DNA of 64,000 nucleotides. It comes from Vibrio sp. HDW18. Its GTDB lineage: Bacteria > Pseudomonadota > Gammaproteobacteria > Enterobacterales > Vibrionaceae. Each line of letters starts with the position of its first letter. Position 1 is the first letter of the stretch. The stretch is from assembly GCF_011306175.1 (NCBI RefSeq), contig NZ_CP049913.1:1860001-1924000 (forward strand), written 5' to 3'. The position numbers and the translations under genes are program-made. Shown piece after piece: positions 18,644 to 29,333 of the stretch. The notes beneath the pieces were generated by a model. It was not told the DNA's origin and did no database searches. It saw nothing but the letters and a program-made list of their open reading frames with translations.

Positions 18644-19465
18644 ATGTATTCTGCAAATCCTACCCTGGGCTACTATGTAGCGCCTTTAGATGTCAATAAT
18701 TTAACCGAACAACAGACGGCCATTTCGATTGAGCATTTAAGCCTGTATTACCAGCAGAGTTGCGCCTTGAGTGATATTTCAATGCGCATTCCGAAAGGTC
18801 AGGTTACCGCTTTTATCGGCCCTTCTGGCTGCGGTAAATCGACACTATTACGCTGCATTAATCGGATGAATGATCTGGTGGAAGGTACTCGTGTTGAAGG
18901 CGAGGTTAAACTGCACGGCAAAAATATTTATCATCCTGATGTCGATGTGCCGACCTTGCGTCGCCGTGTCGGCATGGTTTTTCAGCGTCCAAATCCTTTC
19001 CCCAAATCGATTTATGAAAATGTGGTGTATGGGTTGCGCCTACAAGGGATCAAAAATAGCCGTACATTAGATGATGCCGCCGAGCGCTCGTTGCGTGCCG
19101 CCGCACTGTGGGATGAGGTGAAGCACCGTTTGCATGAAAATGCCTTTGGTTTATCCGGTGGTCAGCAGCAGCGCTTGGTGATTGCGCGCTCGATTGCGAT
19201 TGAGCCAGAAGTGTTGCTGCTTGATGAGCCAACCTCGGCACTCGATCCGATTTCCACTTTAACCATTGAAGAATTGATCCACGAGCTGAAAAACAAATAT
19301 ACCGTGGTGATCGTGACCCATAACATGCAACAGGCGGCACGTGTAAGCGATCACACCGCTTTTATCCATATGGGAAAGTTGATCGAGTACGCAGATACCG
19401 ACACTATTTTCACCTCACCATTGAAAAAGCGTACTGAAGACTACATTACCGGACGATACGGTTAA
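18644..19465 (+). CDS. pstB: Phosphate import ATP-binding protein PstB
   Basis: This is the 273-residue ATPase of the Pst importer. It has the Walker [10 protein letters not shown], the Q-loop region [16 protein letters not shown], the ABC signature LSGGQQQRL and the Walker [13 protein letters not shown], followed by the switch His in IVTHNMQQA. The PstB-specific NPFP element and the C-terminal [13 protein letters not shown] confirm the subfamily. The N-terminus is about 25 residues longer than in E. coli. It follows pstA by 2 bp and precedes phoU. Confidence 0.97.
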   Translation: MYSANPTLGYYVAPLDVNNLTEQQTAISIEHLSLYYQQSCALSDISMRIPKGQVTAFIGPSGCGKSTLLRCINRMNDLVEGTRVEGEVKLHGKNIYHPDVDVPTLRRRVGMVFQRPNPFPKSIYENVVYGLRLQGIKNSRTLDDAAERSLRAAALWDEVKHRLHENAFGLSGGQQQRLVIARSIAIEPEVLLLDEPTSALDPISTLTIEELIHELKNKYTVVIVTHNMQQAARVSDHTAFIHMGKLIEYADTDTIFTSPLKKRTEDYITGRYG

Positions 19466-19499
19466 GCCTTTGTTCAGTCAGTTTTAGTAAGGATGTGCT

Positions 19500-20210
19500 A
19501 TGCAGTTAGGTCGACATATTTCAGGGCAGTTCAATGTGGAATTGGAGTCTATTCGTAGTCAAGTGTTGACTATGGGCGGCTTAGTCGAGCAGCAACTGAC
19601 GTTGGCGATGCAGGCCTTGCATGAAGATGATGAAAAACTGGCGCGCCGAGTGATTAACGATGATCACAAAGTGAATACGATGGAAGTCTCGATTGACGAA
19701 GCGTGTACCCGCATCATCGCCAAGCGGCAACCGACCGCTAAAGATTTACGTTTGATCATGGCGATCATCAAAACCATTACTGATTTAGAACGGATTGGTG
19801 ATTCGGCAACCAAAATGGCTTATATCGCACTAGAGCGTCCGCCAGCCAAACAGCAGCAATTTCAGGTGTCCCTCGAACCTTTATGTCGTCAAGCAATAGC
19901 GATGCTGCATCAAGTCTTGGACGCGTTTGCCCGCATGGATGTGCAAGCAGCAGCAGAAATTTACCAGCAGGATGACCGGCTCGATAAAGAGTATGAAGCG
20001 GTGGTGCGCCAACTGATGACCTATATGATGGAAGATCCGAAAAATATTCCGCATATCTTACAGGTTATCTGGTCGGCGAGTGCGATTGAGCGAGTCGGTG
20101 ATCGCTGTCAAAACATCTGCGAGTACATCATTTACTTTGTCAAAGGCAAAGATGTGCGCCATTTAGGTGATCAAGGCATCAATGACGTGCTCAAAAAAAC
20201 GAATTTGTAA
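19500..20210 (+). CDS. phoU: Phosphate signalling protein PhoU
   Basis: This is a 236-residue all-helical protein with two PhoU repeats. It contains the metal-binding acidic motifs of the family (for example [14 protein letters not shown] and [16 protein letters not shown]). It links the Pst transporter to PhoR and represses the Pho regulon when phosphate is plentiful. It is the last gene of the pst operon, 34 bp after pstB with an AAGGA ribosome site. A perfect hairpin (20221-20240) follows. Confidence 0.97.
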   Translation: MQLGRHISGQFNVELESIRSQVLTMGGLVEQQLTLAMQALHEDDEKLARRVINDDHKVNTMEVSIDEACTRIIAKRQPTAKDLRLIMAIIKTITDLERIGDSATKMAYIALERPPAKQQQFQVSLEPLCRQAIAMLHQVLDAFARMDVQAAAEIYQQDDRLDKEYEAVVRQLMTYMMEDPKNIPHILQVIWSASAIERVGDRCQNICEYIIYFVKGKDVRHLGDQGINDVLKKTNL

Positions 20211-20220
20211 CCACATGATG

Positions 20221-20240
20221 GGATCGCGATGCCGCGATCC
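20221..20240. terminator. Hairpin between phoU and ppk2
   Basis: GGATCGCG and CGCGATCC pair around ATGC in the 36-bp gap between the two convergent stop codons. It lacks a T run on either strand. Confidence 0.5.
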
Positions 20241-20246
20241 TATTGC

Positions 20247-21023
20247 TCAATAGCGCTGTGGTACAAAGGTTTGATCTTCGATCGGTGGTCGCACGTAACC
20301 CTGTTTATTAATTTCAGGCAGCGTGATCGGCGGATGTTCAATCTCTTGATATTCAATGCTGCTTAGTAAATGGCTAATACAATTGAGTCGGGCGCGTTTT
20401 TTGTCATCAGAAGGAACTACCCACCAAGGGCAATGTTTACTATCGGTATAAGCAAACATCTCATCTTTAGCTCGTGAATAAGCCGCCCAACGGGTGCGTG
20501 ATTCCAGATCCATCGGGCTGAATTTCCAGCGTTTCACTGGGGTGTTGATCCGCTCAATAAAGCGCTTTTCTTGTTCCTCATCGGATACCGAAAACCAGTA
20601 TTTGAGCAGGATAATTCCCGAGCGCTGCAACATGCGTTCAAACTCAGGGCACGAGCGCAGAAACTCTTGATACTCCTCCTCGCTGCAAAAGCCCATCACT
20701 CTTTCGACCCCTGCGCGGTTATACCAACTACGGTCAAACAGCACGATTTCGCCCCCTGCTGGAAGGTGAGCTACATAGCGCTGAAAGTACCATTGAGTCT
20801 TCTCTTTTTCGGTCGGCGCGGGTAGCGCAGCAATCCGGCACACCCGTGGATTGAGCTTTTCGGTAATGGTTTTGATCACCCCACCTTTGCCTGCCGCATC
20901 GCGACCTTCAAAAATCACCACCAGCTTAAGCTTTTGTTGTTTGACCCACTCTTGTAATTTAACCAGCTCAATTTGCAGTAGTTCTAATTCACGCTCGTAG
21001 CTGCTTTTATCCAATTTGGTCAT
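20247..21023 (-). CDS. ppk2: Polyphosphate kinase 2 family protein
   Basis: This is a 258-residue PPK2-family enzyme, which transfers phosphate between polyphosphate and nucleotides and favours nucleoside phosphorylation from polyphosphate. It has the Walker A FEGRDAAGKGG and the Walker B segment VLFDRSWYNRAGVERVMGF with the catalytic-core Asp and Arg. The lid region carries FIERINTPVKRWKFSPMD. Length and the single domain indicate a class I PPK2. It converges on phoU, and its position beside the Pst/Pho block fits polyphosphate metabolism. Whether it prefers ADP or GDP cannot be told. Confidence 0.92.
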   Translation of the reverse strand: MTKLDKSSYERELELLQIELVKLQEWVKQQKLKLVVIFEGRDAAGKGGVIKTITEKLNPRVCRIAALPAPTEKEKTQWYFQRYVAHLPAGGEIVLFDRSWYNRAGVERVMGFCSEEEYQEFLRSCPEFERMLQRSGIILLKYWFSVSDEEQEKRFIERINTPVKRWKFSPMDLESRTRWAAYSRAKDEMFAYTDSKHCPWWVVPSDDKKRARLNCISHLLSSIEYQEIEHPPITLPEINKQGYVRPPIEDQTFVPQRY

Positions 21024-21083
21024 CGCATCTTCTCCTCTAATCGGGTAAGTCCTTTAATCGCTTAAGCATAGCAGCGAGTGGCA

Positions 21084-21848
21084 CTAAATTCCGTGAGGCT
21101 TGATCGCGCGCAGAGCTTGTACGGTTTTTTGCAATATCTCGCGGCTGGTGATCGGGATGATAAAGTCATCACACTCGGCGGTGCCCATTTTACTTTCTGC
21201 ACGTACAAACTGCATTAGGCTTGGACGCGTGCTTTTCGCTGATAGATGCAACTCATGCACACCGGTGGCTAACGCAATCTGCGCCACATTATCTGGATTG
21301 ACGCCAGCCCCTGCCATGATGGAAATTCGTCCGGCGCTTTGCTGGACCAATTGTGCTAAGCACTCGATACCCAGTTCGGCGCTGCTGGCCAAACCTGAGC
21401 TTAAAATTCGCTCACAACCAAGTGCAATAATCTGTTCTAAAGCGCATTCAGGGTTAGCGCAGTGATCAAAGGCGCGGTGAAAAGTGACCCCCAAACCCAG
21501 TGACTGAGCCAGTTCTACCAATGGTGTGCAACGTTTGACATCAATATTGCCATCTTGAGTCAGTAGGCCGAGCACCACGCCCTGTAATTGGGCATGATGT
21601 GCCGCATGAATATCTTCCGCCATAATGGCTAACTCTTCATCGTGATAGAAAAAATCACCGGCTCTGGGGCGGATCATGGCATAAACCGGTACGGCAGCGA
21701 GTTGCCCCACACGCTGCATTAACCCTGCGCTTGGGGTTAAACCGCCTAATGCCAGCGATGAGCAAAGCTCAATCCGGGTTGCCCCGCCAGCTTGTGCATG
21801 ATGCAGTGATTCAAGGTTATCGATGCAGACTTCGAGTTGATAATTCAT
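21084..21848 (-). CDS. cutC: Copper homeostasis protein CutC
   Basis: This is a 254-residue TIM-barrel protein of the CutC family. The start MNYQLEVCIDNLESLHHA aligns with CutC, and AGGAG nine bases upstream supports the ATG at 21848 over the longer open frame. Family motifs RIELCSSLALGGLTPS, VYAMIRPRAGDF and VTFHRAFDHC are present. The assignment to copper tolerance comes from E. coli and its biochemical role is uncertain. It stands alone between ppk2 and the peroxiredoxin gene. Confidence 0.93.
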   Translation of the reverse strand: MNYQLEVCIDNLESLHHAQAGGATRIELCSSLALGGLTPSAGLMQRVGQLAAVPVYAMIRPRAGDFFYHDEELAIMAEDIHAAHHAQLQGVVLGLLTQDGNIDVKRCTPLVELAQSLGLGVTFHRAFDHCANPECALEQIIALGCERILSSGLASSAELGIECLAQLVQQSAGRISIMAGAGVNPDNVAQIALATGVHELHLSAKSTRPSLMQFVRAESKMGTAECDDFIIPITSREILQKTVQALRAIKPHGI

Positions 21849-22047
21849 GGGCTGAGCTCCTACGGGAGTAACGGAAAAGTACAAGCTGTTGTAAGCCGTT
21901 ATGATAACAGTAGAAATGGCCGATGATGAGTTAGAATAGGGGTAAAGTTTAGCGCTGCAATTACCTATTTACCCCCCATGTTTCTGGAGGCTAGGTGAGT
22001 GGGAGTTGGGATAGATATGCATCAGTAGGATGCAAAATGAAAGAGAT

Positions 22048-22079
22048 AAAAAAAGCCCGCAGCAATGCTTTGGGCTTTG
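22048..22079 (-). terminator. Rho-independent terminator of the peroxiredoxin gene
   Basis: On the minus strand AAAGCCC and GGGCTTT pair with an inner AGCA/TGCT stem, followed by a run of T (plus-strand A tract 22048-22054). It lies about 85 bp after the peroxiredoxin stop. Confidence 0.85.
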
Positions 22080-22162
22080 AGGACTTTACTTCTTAACTGA
22101 TTGGCGTTGCGTTTTCGCTTTATTATTTCCAACCACCCGTGTTGAGCGCGGGGTTAAGAGAT

Positions 22163-22768
22163 TTATTTTAGGTCAGCAGAGTATTGAGACAGGAATGCGG
22201 CTACACCTTTTGGTGACGCTTCCATACCTGCTTTGCCTGCTTCCCATTGCGCTGGGCACACTTCACCGTGAGTTTGGTGGAAATTCAGTGCATCAACCAT
22301 ACGCAGCATTTCATCGATGTTACGACCTAGTGGCAGATCGTTAACCACTTGATGACGAACCATACCTTGGTCATCAATCAGGAATGAGCCACGGAAAGCC
22401 ACGCCCGCTTCTGGGTGCTCTACATCGTAAGCTTTACAGATTTCGTGTTTAACGTCGGCAACCAGTGGGTATTTCACTTGACCGATACCACCGTTTTCAA
22501 CCGCTGTGTTACGCCATGCGTTATGAGAGAATTGAGAGTCAATTGACACACCAATCACTTCTACGCCTTTAGCGATAAAGTCTTGGTAACGGTTGTCAAA
22601 GGCGATCAGTTCAGATGGGCAAACAAAGGTGAAGTCTAGTGGGTAGAAGAAAACAACCGCTTTCTTGCCTTTAGTAAATTCTGCGAAGTTGAAGTTATCA
22701 ACGATTTCACCGTTACCCAATACAGCTGCTGCAGTAAAATCAGGGGCTTTACGACCAACTAGTACCAT
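22163..22768 (-). CDS. ahpC: Typical 2-Cys peroxiredoxin (AhpC/Prx2 type)
   Basis: This is a 201-residue peroxiredoxin that reduces H2O2 and organic peroxides. The peroxidatic Cys is in LDFTFVCPSEL and the resolving Cys in HGEVCPAQW. The catalytic Arg region GVAFRGSFLIDD is present. It has the GGIG element of oxidation-sensitive enzymes, but the C-terminus (QYSADLK) lacks the matching YF motif. The ATG at 22768 has AGGAG seven bases before it and is preferred to the in-frame upstream ATG. It is divergent from the oxyR2 gene, which probably controls it. In other vibrios this enzyme is called Prx2. Confidence 0.94.
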   Translation of the reverse strand: MVLVGRKAPDFTAAAVLGNGEIVDNFNFAEFTKGKKAVVFFYPLDFTFVCPSELIAFDNRYQDFIAKGVEVIGVSIDSQFSHNAWRNTAVENGGIGQVKYPLVADVKHEICKAYDVEHPEAGVAFRGSFLIDDQGMVRHQVVNDLPLGRNIDEMLRMVDALNFHQTHGEVCPAQWEAGKAGMEASPKGVAAFLSQYSADLK

Positions 22769-22786
22769 TTTTTTGCTCCTAAGCAA

Positions 22787-22990
22787 TTTTGTAAGTACTG
22801 AACTATCTCGATAGAGTTCATAATTCAGTCCGTGAAGAACGCCAAGAAATATAGTACAAAGAACAACAAGTAAAAAATGAATTAATTAGATTAGGTTAAT
22901 CGAAAAAAACGATAATGCTAGTCTGATGCAGATAAAGGTGGGTTTTGAGCATGTTTTACACTTTGGTGCTGGTTAAGGTTGTGATCAAAT
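22787..22990. promoter_or_regulatory. Divergent promoter region of peroxiredoxin and oxyR2
   Basis: This 204-bp gap between divergent genes contains the palindrome CTATCTCGATAG (22803-22814), which resembles ATAG/CTAT half-sites of OxyR operators, within a very A/T-rich stretch. The binding site itself cannot be fixed from sequence alone. Confidence 0.45.
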
Positions 22991-23896
22991 ATGAATAAAT
23001 GGCCAAGCCTCAAGCAGTTATCGTATCTGGTCACGTTATACGAAACGCGCCACTTTAGCGAAGCGGCGCAGCGCTGTTTCGTTAGTCAATCCACTTTAAG
23101 CAAGGGCATTCAAACTCTGGAAGAGCTCATCGGTTGCCCCTTATATGAAAAGCAAGATAAAAAAAGCCCGTTGGTGTTTACCCGTATTGGTGAGTTGGTG
23201 GTGCAGCAGGGGCGAGAATTGCTCGCCAAAGGGCAAGATTTAGTCGAGCTTGGTCAACTGTGCCAAGGCGATAGTATGCAAGGCCAGTTGCGCCTTGGCT
23301 GTATTCCGACCATTGCGCCCTTTTTGCTGTGCGATTTAGTACAACAGATTAACCAGCGTTATCCGCTATTGCATCTATTGCTGCGTGAAGATACTACGGT
23401 CAATCTACTGGCTGCACTGCGCAGCGGCGAATTGGATGTGCTGATTTTGGCGTTGCCGGTCGATATTGGCAATATGGAGAGTTATGTGGTTGGGCAAGAT
23501 CCGTTTCGTATGGTGATCAGTCGTGATCAGGTCGGACAGATCCGCCAACCGATCCGTTATGCGGATCTGCCGGATGAGTCGGTGTTTTTATTGGAAAAAG
23601 AGCACTGCTTGACTGAGCACGCGGTCTCCGCTTGTCAATTGACGGATAAAGAGAAAATCAATCCGTTTACCGCGACCAGTTTGCATACCTTAGTGCAAAT
23701 GGTTGCCAATGGCTTAGGGACAACCTTTATCCCACAAATGGCGATCGATCATGGTTTGCTGGATAAGCAAAATTTGGTAGTGGTCGACCCGCCGGGCCAA
23801 ACAGCCTATCGTGACATCGGCTTGGTTTGGCGTCCGAGTTCTTCGCGGATTGAGACGTTCCATCAGCTTGCTAAAGTGGTCGCTGAGCTATTGTAG
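22991..23896 (+). CDS. oxyR2: LysR-type peroxide sensor OxyR2
   Basis: This is a 301-residue LysR regulator with an N-terminal winged helix (RHFSEAAQRCFVSQSTLSKGI) and an effector domain. The redox cysteines fall at Cys206 and Cys215 (EHCLTEHAVSAC), with Glu at 204. That is the arrangement described for Vibrio OxyR2, where Glu204 in place of Gly makes the sensor more peroxide-sensitive than OxyR1. The divergent 2-Cys peroxiredoxin next door is its known target in vibrios. The DNA-binding domain and length match OxyR. Confidence 0.9.
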   Translation: MNKWPSLKQLSYLVTLYETRHFSEAAQRCFVSQSTLSKGIQTLEELIGCPLYEKQDKKSPLVFTRIGELVVQQGRELLAKGQDLVELGQLCQGDSMQGQLRLGCIPTIAPFLLCDLVQQINQRYPLLHLLLREDTTVNLLAALRSGELDVLILALPVDIGNMESYVVGQDPFRMVISRDQVGQIRQPIRYADLPDESVFLLEKEHCLTEHAVSACQLTDKEKINPFTATSLHTLVQMVANGLGTTFIPQMAIDHGLLDKQNLVVVDPPGQTAYRDIGLVWRPSSSRIETFHQLAKVVAELL

Positions 23897-23904
23897 TGCC
23901 TAGT

Positions 23905-24351
23905 CTACAGATCTTCATCTAACGGTTCGGGGTCACTCTCTTCTTGTAATTCGAGCAGATTAATCGCGATGGTCACAAAATCACTGTCGGTGATAATGCC
24001 GACCAATTCGCCCTTGGCCAGCACCGGTAAGCAGCCAATTTTATGCTTTTGCATATACATCGCGCTCTCTTTGAGGCCCGCTTGCGGGGCTACGCTCATC
24101 ACATCGCTATGCATCACCTCGAACAGTGGAGTATCGAGTGTGTATGAGCCATTGGGGCTGATCCGTGGCAAGCTTGGTTGTGCGGCCAATAAATCGCGCT
24201 GACTAATAATGCCCAATAATTTTTTATTGCTATCGACCACTGGCACATGTCGGATATCGAGTGCTTCCATAAGATGTTTGGCATCGCTGAGCGTATGCGT
24301 GTGCAGTAAAGTGTGTGGATGACGCGTCATCATGTCTTCAACTTTGATCAT
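23905..24351 (-). CDS. CBS-domain pair protein
   Basis: This is a 148-residue protein made almost wholly of two CBS domains. The first (about 8-60) contains LSDAKHLMEALDIRHVPVVD and KLLGIISQRDLL. The second (about 80-135) has KESAMYMQKHKIGCLPV and ELVGIITDSDFV. Such pairs bind adenine nucleotides and act as energy sensors or regulators, but no effector domain is present and the partner is unknown. The ATG at 24351 has AAAGGAG seven bases upstream. It ends 8 bp from the convergent oxyR2. Confidence 0.9.
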   Translation of the reverse strand: MIKVEDMMTRHPHTLLHTHTLSDAKHLMEALDIRHVPVVDSNKKLLGIISQRDLLAAQPSLPRISPNGSYTLDTPLFEVMHSDVMSVAPQAGLKESAMYMQKHKIGCLPVLAKGELVGIITDSDFVTIAINLLELQEESDPEPLDEDL

Positions 24352-24615
24352 CGCTAACTCCTTTCTCAAACAGAAAAACTTGAGCGGTTTTTCACCTTCA
24401 AGCTTAACTATAGCGCTGCCAGTAGGCGACTGCTGCGAACTGTAGCAAAATATCGGGTATATTATGCTGCAGTATGTTGCGGTGAATGCTTTACAAAAGG
24501 TTACCTTGCGATGGCGGCATCACCACAGCATTCCTGTATCTTGATGGCAGTTCGGTATATACTGGCGCGCCGCGAAATCGGGCGATGATCCTGACCACTT
24601 AATCAAGAAAGAGCC

Positions 24616-25674
24616 ATGCAAGTTTCAGATTTTCACTTTGAACTCCCAGACGAGCTGATTGCTCGCTACCCTAAAGCAGAGCGTACTGCCAGCCGCCTAC
24701 TACAACTGGACGGCAATAGTGGTCAACTGACCGATGGCACCTTTAAAGATATTCTTGATCTGGTGCAAGCGGGCGATCTGTTGGTGTTTAACAACACGCG
24801 AGTGATCCCTGCGCGTATGTTTGGTCGTAAAGCCAGCGGCGGTAAATTGGAAGTGTTGGTGGAGCGAGTGCTCGATCAACACACGATTTTGGCGCACGTG
24901 CGTTCATCAAAACCGCCAAAGCCGGGTACGGAACTCTATTTAGGCGAGCATGATGAATTTCATGCGGTGATGCAGGCGCGTCACGATGCTTTGTTTGAAA
25001 TCCGTTTTAGCGCACAAACAGTGGTATTGGATATTCTCAATCAAATCGGCCATATGCCGCTGCCGCCTTACATTGATCGCCCAGATGAAGCGACCGATAA
25101 AGAGCGTTATCAAACCGTGTATAACCAAAAACCGGGCGCGGTGGCTGCACCAACCGCAGGGTTGCATTTTGATAACGCGCTGCTTGAGCAAATTCAAGCT
25201 AAAGGGGTTGAGCTAGCCTATGTGACTTTGCATGTCGGAGCGGGGACTTTCCAGCCGGTACGCGTGGAAAATGTTCACGATCACCATATGCATGCGGAAT
25301 ACGTAGAAGTGCCACAACCGGTCGTTGATGCGATTGCGGCGACCAAAGCGCGTGGTGGACGAATTATTGCGGTCGGCACTACCTCGGTGCGTTCACTGGA
25401 AAGTGCCGCGCAAGCTGCACTGCAGCAAGGAACCGAATTTAAACCTTTCTTTGGTGATACACAAATCTTCATCTTCCCTGGTTATCAATACCAGTTGGTG
25501 GATTGCTTGATCACCAATTTCCACTTACCCGAATCGACGTTGATTATGTTGGTGAGTGCCTTTGCCGGTTATCAGCACACCATGGATGCTTATCAACATG
25601 CTGTGCAGCAAGGTTATCGTTTCTTTAGTTATGGCGATGCGATGTTTATTCGCAAACAGACGACTAAAGCGTAA
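24616..25674 (+). CDS. queA: S-adenosylmethionine:tRNA ribosyltransferase-isomerase QueA
   Basis: This is a 352-residue QueA, which transfers and isomerises the ribosyl group of SAM onto preQ1-modified tRNA to give epoxyqueuosine at position 34. The N-terminus [17 protein letters not shown] and motifs [37 protein letters not shown] ([11 protein letters not shown]) and [17 protein letters not shown] are diagnostic. It precedes tgt, the earlier enzyme of the pathway, by 193 bp. Length equals the family norm. Confidence 0.98.
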   Translation: MQVSDFHFELPDELIARYPKAERTASRLLQLDGNSGQLTDGTFKDILDLVQAGDLLVFNNTRVIPARMFGRKASGGKLEVLVERVLDQHTILAHVRSSKPPKPGTELYLGEHDEFHAVMQARHDALFEIRFSAQTVVLDILNQIGHMPLPPYIDRPDEATDKERYQTVYNQKPGAVAAPTAGLHFDNALLEQIQAKGVELAYVTLHVGAGTFQPVRVENVHDHHMHAEYVEVPQPVVDAIAATKARGGRIIAVGTTSVRSLESAAQAALQQGTEFKPFFGDTQIFIFPGYQYQLVDCLITNFHLPESTLIMLVSAFAGYQHTMDAYQHAVQQGYRFFSYGDAMFIRKQTTKA

Positions 25675-25867
25675 TGTCCCCAACGATGTGGTGACTAGCT
25701 GGGTCGCGACTATCGGAAAGGGATGATCAAAATGAGTGCTGGCAGTAGCCAGAAAAGGTATACACCTTTTGCGCAGGGAGCCGCGCCCGCTCCTCAAACC
25801 GCCTTATGCCATAGTGCAAGGCTTGGATTGTAGACGGTCAGACTGTTTCTCTGACATTGGAGGCTGA

Positions 25868-27007
<1,140 letters not shown>

Positions 27008-27111
27008 TTTAGTGCTCTGGGTTGGATTTTTGCATTCAGCGGGTTGAATTCAACTCCGGGCATCCCAATACAATCAACATTAAACAACAATAATTTAGAG
27101 GACGTTTCTCA

Positions 27112-27444
27112 ATGAGTTTAATTTCTGTAGCCCATGCCGCAGGCGAAGGTGCCGCACCAGGTGGCGGTTTTGAAATGCTGATCATGCTTGGCATGTTCGC
27201 GGTGATCTTCTACTTCATGATCTACCGCCCACAAGCTAAACGCGTTAAAGAGCACAAAAACCTGATGTCAGCCATGACCAAAGGTGATGAAGTGCTGACC
27301 AGCGGCGGTTTGGTTGGTCGTATCACTAAGATTGCGGAAGACAATGCTTACATCACTATCGAGTTGAATACCAATAATGAAGTGGTGATTAAGAAGGACT
27401 TCGTGACTGCTGTACTGCCAAAAGGTACGCTGAAATCTCTTTAA
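27112..27444 (+). CDS. yajC: Sec translocon accessory subunit YajC
   Basis: This is a 110-residue inner-membrane protein of the SecDF-YajC complex. One membrane segment (about 18-42, MLIMLGMFAVIFYFMIYRPQ) is followed by the typical cytoplasmic tail (DEVLTSGGLVGRITKI). GAGGA before the ATG supports the start. It is followed by secD after 21 bp and is clearly in the same operon. Confidence 0.97.
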   Translation: MSLISVAHAAGEGAAPGGGFEMLIMLGMFAVIFYFMIYRPQAKRVKEHKNLMSAMTKGDEVLTSGGLVGRITKIAEDNAYITIELNTNNEVVIKKDFVTAVLPKGTLKSL

Positions 27445-27465
27445 AACAGCCATAGGATCCTCGCT

Positions 27466-29319
27466 GTGCTAAACCGTTATCCATTGTGGAAGTATCTGCT
27501 GGTGGTGTTGACCATCGCGATTGCAGCTTTGTATGCACTTCCAAATCTTTACGGTGAAGATCCAGCTATTCAAATTACAGGGGCGCGTGGCGCCTCTGTT
27601 GATATGTCAACGCTGGATGCTGTCACCACTGCGCTCGATAAAGCGCATCTCTCCCAAAAGTCGATTGCTCTTGAAAATGGCTCAGTCTTGGTCCGTTTCA
27701 ATGATACCGACACTCAACTTAGCGCCCGAGATATTATCAGCGAAGCGCTAGGCCAAGATAAAATCGTGGCATTAAACCTTGCGCCGGCTACCCCTGATTG
27801 GCTTGAATCAATTGGTGCTGCACCAATGAAGCTCGGCCTTGATTTGCGTGGTGGTGTGCACTTCCTGATGGAAGTGGATATGGACGCGGCGATGGAAAAG
27901 CTGGTCAACCAGCAAGAAGAGTCTTTCCGCAGTGATTTGCGTGATGAAAAAATTCGTTACCGTGCGATCCGGCCCTTATCTGATGCGGTGGAAGTGACCT
28001 TGCGTGATGCGCAGCAGCTTGCGCAAACTAAGTCGTTTTTGGAGTCAAAACATCGTGATATGACGTTTACGACGACAGAAACTAATGGCCGTTTTGTGCT
28101 ATTGGCTAAGTTTACAGAAGCTCGCTTACAGGAAATTCGCAATTACGCGGTCGAGCAAAATATCACGATCTTACGTAATCGAGTCAATGAACTGGGCGTC
28201 GCGGAGCCACTGGTGCAGCGACAAGGTGCAGCACGGATAGTGGTTGAACTGCCTGGTGTGCAAGATACCGCACGTGCCAAAGAGATCTTAGGTGCGACGG
28301 CTACTCTGGAATTTCGTGAAGTTGATGACAGCGCTGATCTTGCGGCTGCAGCGGCAGGACGCGTTCCAGCGGGTAGCGAAATTAAGCTGGATCGCAATGG
28401 TCGCCCTGTGGTGTTGAAAAAACGCGTGATTCTCGGTGGTTCAAGCATTACCGATGCCAGCTCAAGTGCCGACGAATATGGCCGTCCGCAGGTGAACATT
28501 TCGCTCGATAGCGAAGGTGGTAACAAAATGGCCGCGTTCTCGAAAAAGAACATCGGCAAATTGATGGCAACCGTTTTTGCGGAATACAAAGACAGCGGTA
28601 AGCGTTCACCGGAAGGCAAGGTGCTGCTGATCAAGCATGAAGAGGTGATTAACCAAGCGACGATTCAATCGGCCTTGGGACGTAATTTCCGCATCACCGG
28701 CATTGATTCTCCAACTGAAGCGTACAACTTAGCACTGTTACTGCGTGCTGGTGCACTGATTGCGCCGATCTCGATTGTTGAAGAGCGTACCATTGGTCCA
28801 TCAATGGGCCAGCAAAATATCGATATGGGGATCCAAGCCTGTATTTGGGGCATGGTCGCGGTGATGTTGTTCACTCTGCTTTACTATCGCAAATTTGGCG
28901 TTATTGCCAACGTGGCGCTGATGGTGAACATTGTGCTAATTATTGGCGTGATGTCGATGATCCCAGGGGCGACGATGACTTTGCCGGGTATTGCCGGTAT
29001 TGTGTTGACGATTGGTATGGCGGTTGATGCTAACGTATTGATCTTTGAGCGTATTCGTGAAGAGTTGCGCGATGGGAAAAATCCACAGCAGGCCATTCAT
29101 CACGGTTATGCCAACGCCTTTAGCACCATTGCTGATGCCAATATCACCACCTTGATCACCGCGATTATTTTGTTTGCAGTGGGAACTGGGGCGATCAAAG
29201 GCTTCGCGGTCACGCTATCGATTGGTATTTTAACTTCTATGTTTACTGCGATTATCGGAACACGTTGTATCGTGAATCTGGTGTATGGCGGTAAGCGTAT
29301 TCACAAGCTGTCGATCTGA
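27466..29319 (+). CDS. secD: Protein translocase subunit SecD
   Basis: This is a 617-residue SecD with six membrane segments and a large periplasmic P1 domain. SecDF uses the proton gradient to pull exported proteins out of SecYEG. The first segment (about 8-28) is followed by the SecD motif [16 protein letters not shown]. The RND-like membrane part (about 450-617) has GAGxxx-type SecD sequences, including [25 protein letters not shown] with the conserved Asp. GTG start. It is followed by secF after 14 bp. Confidence 0.98.
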   Translation: MLNRYPLWKYLLVVLTIAIAALYALPNLYGEDPAIQITGARGASVDMSTLDAVTTALDKAHLSQKSIALENGSVLVRFNDTDTQLSARDIISEALGQDKIVALNLAPATPDWLESIGAAPMKLGLDLRGGVHFLMEVDMDAAMEKLVNQQEESFRSDLRDEKIRYRAIRPLSDAVEVTLRDAQQLAQTKSFLESKHRDMTFTTTETNGRFVLLAKFTEARLQEIRNYAVEQNITILRNRVNELGVAEPLVQRQGAARIVVELPGVQDTARAKEILGATATLEFREVDDSADLAAAAAGRVPAGSEIKLDRNGRPVVLKKRVILGGSSITDASSSADEYGRPQVNISLDSEGGNKMAAFSKKNIGKLMATVFAEYKDSGKRSPEGKVLLIKHEEVINQATIQSALGRNFRITGIDSPTEAYNLALLLRAGALIAPISIVEERTIGPSMGQQNIDMGIQACIWGMVAVMLFTLLYYRKFGVIANVALMVNIVLIIGVMSMIPGATMTLPGIAGIVLTIGMAVDANVLIFERIREELRDGKNPQQAIHHGYANAFSTIADANITTLITAIILFAVGTGAIKGFAVTLSIGILTSMFTAIIGTRCIVNLVYGGKRIHKLSI

Positions 29320-29333
29320 GGCTGGGGTCAGTT

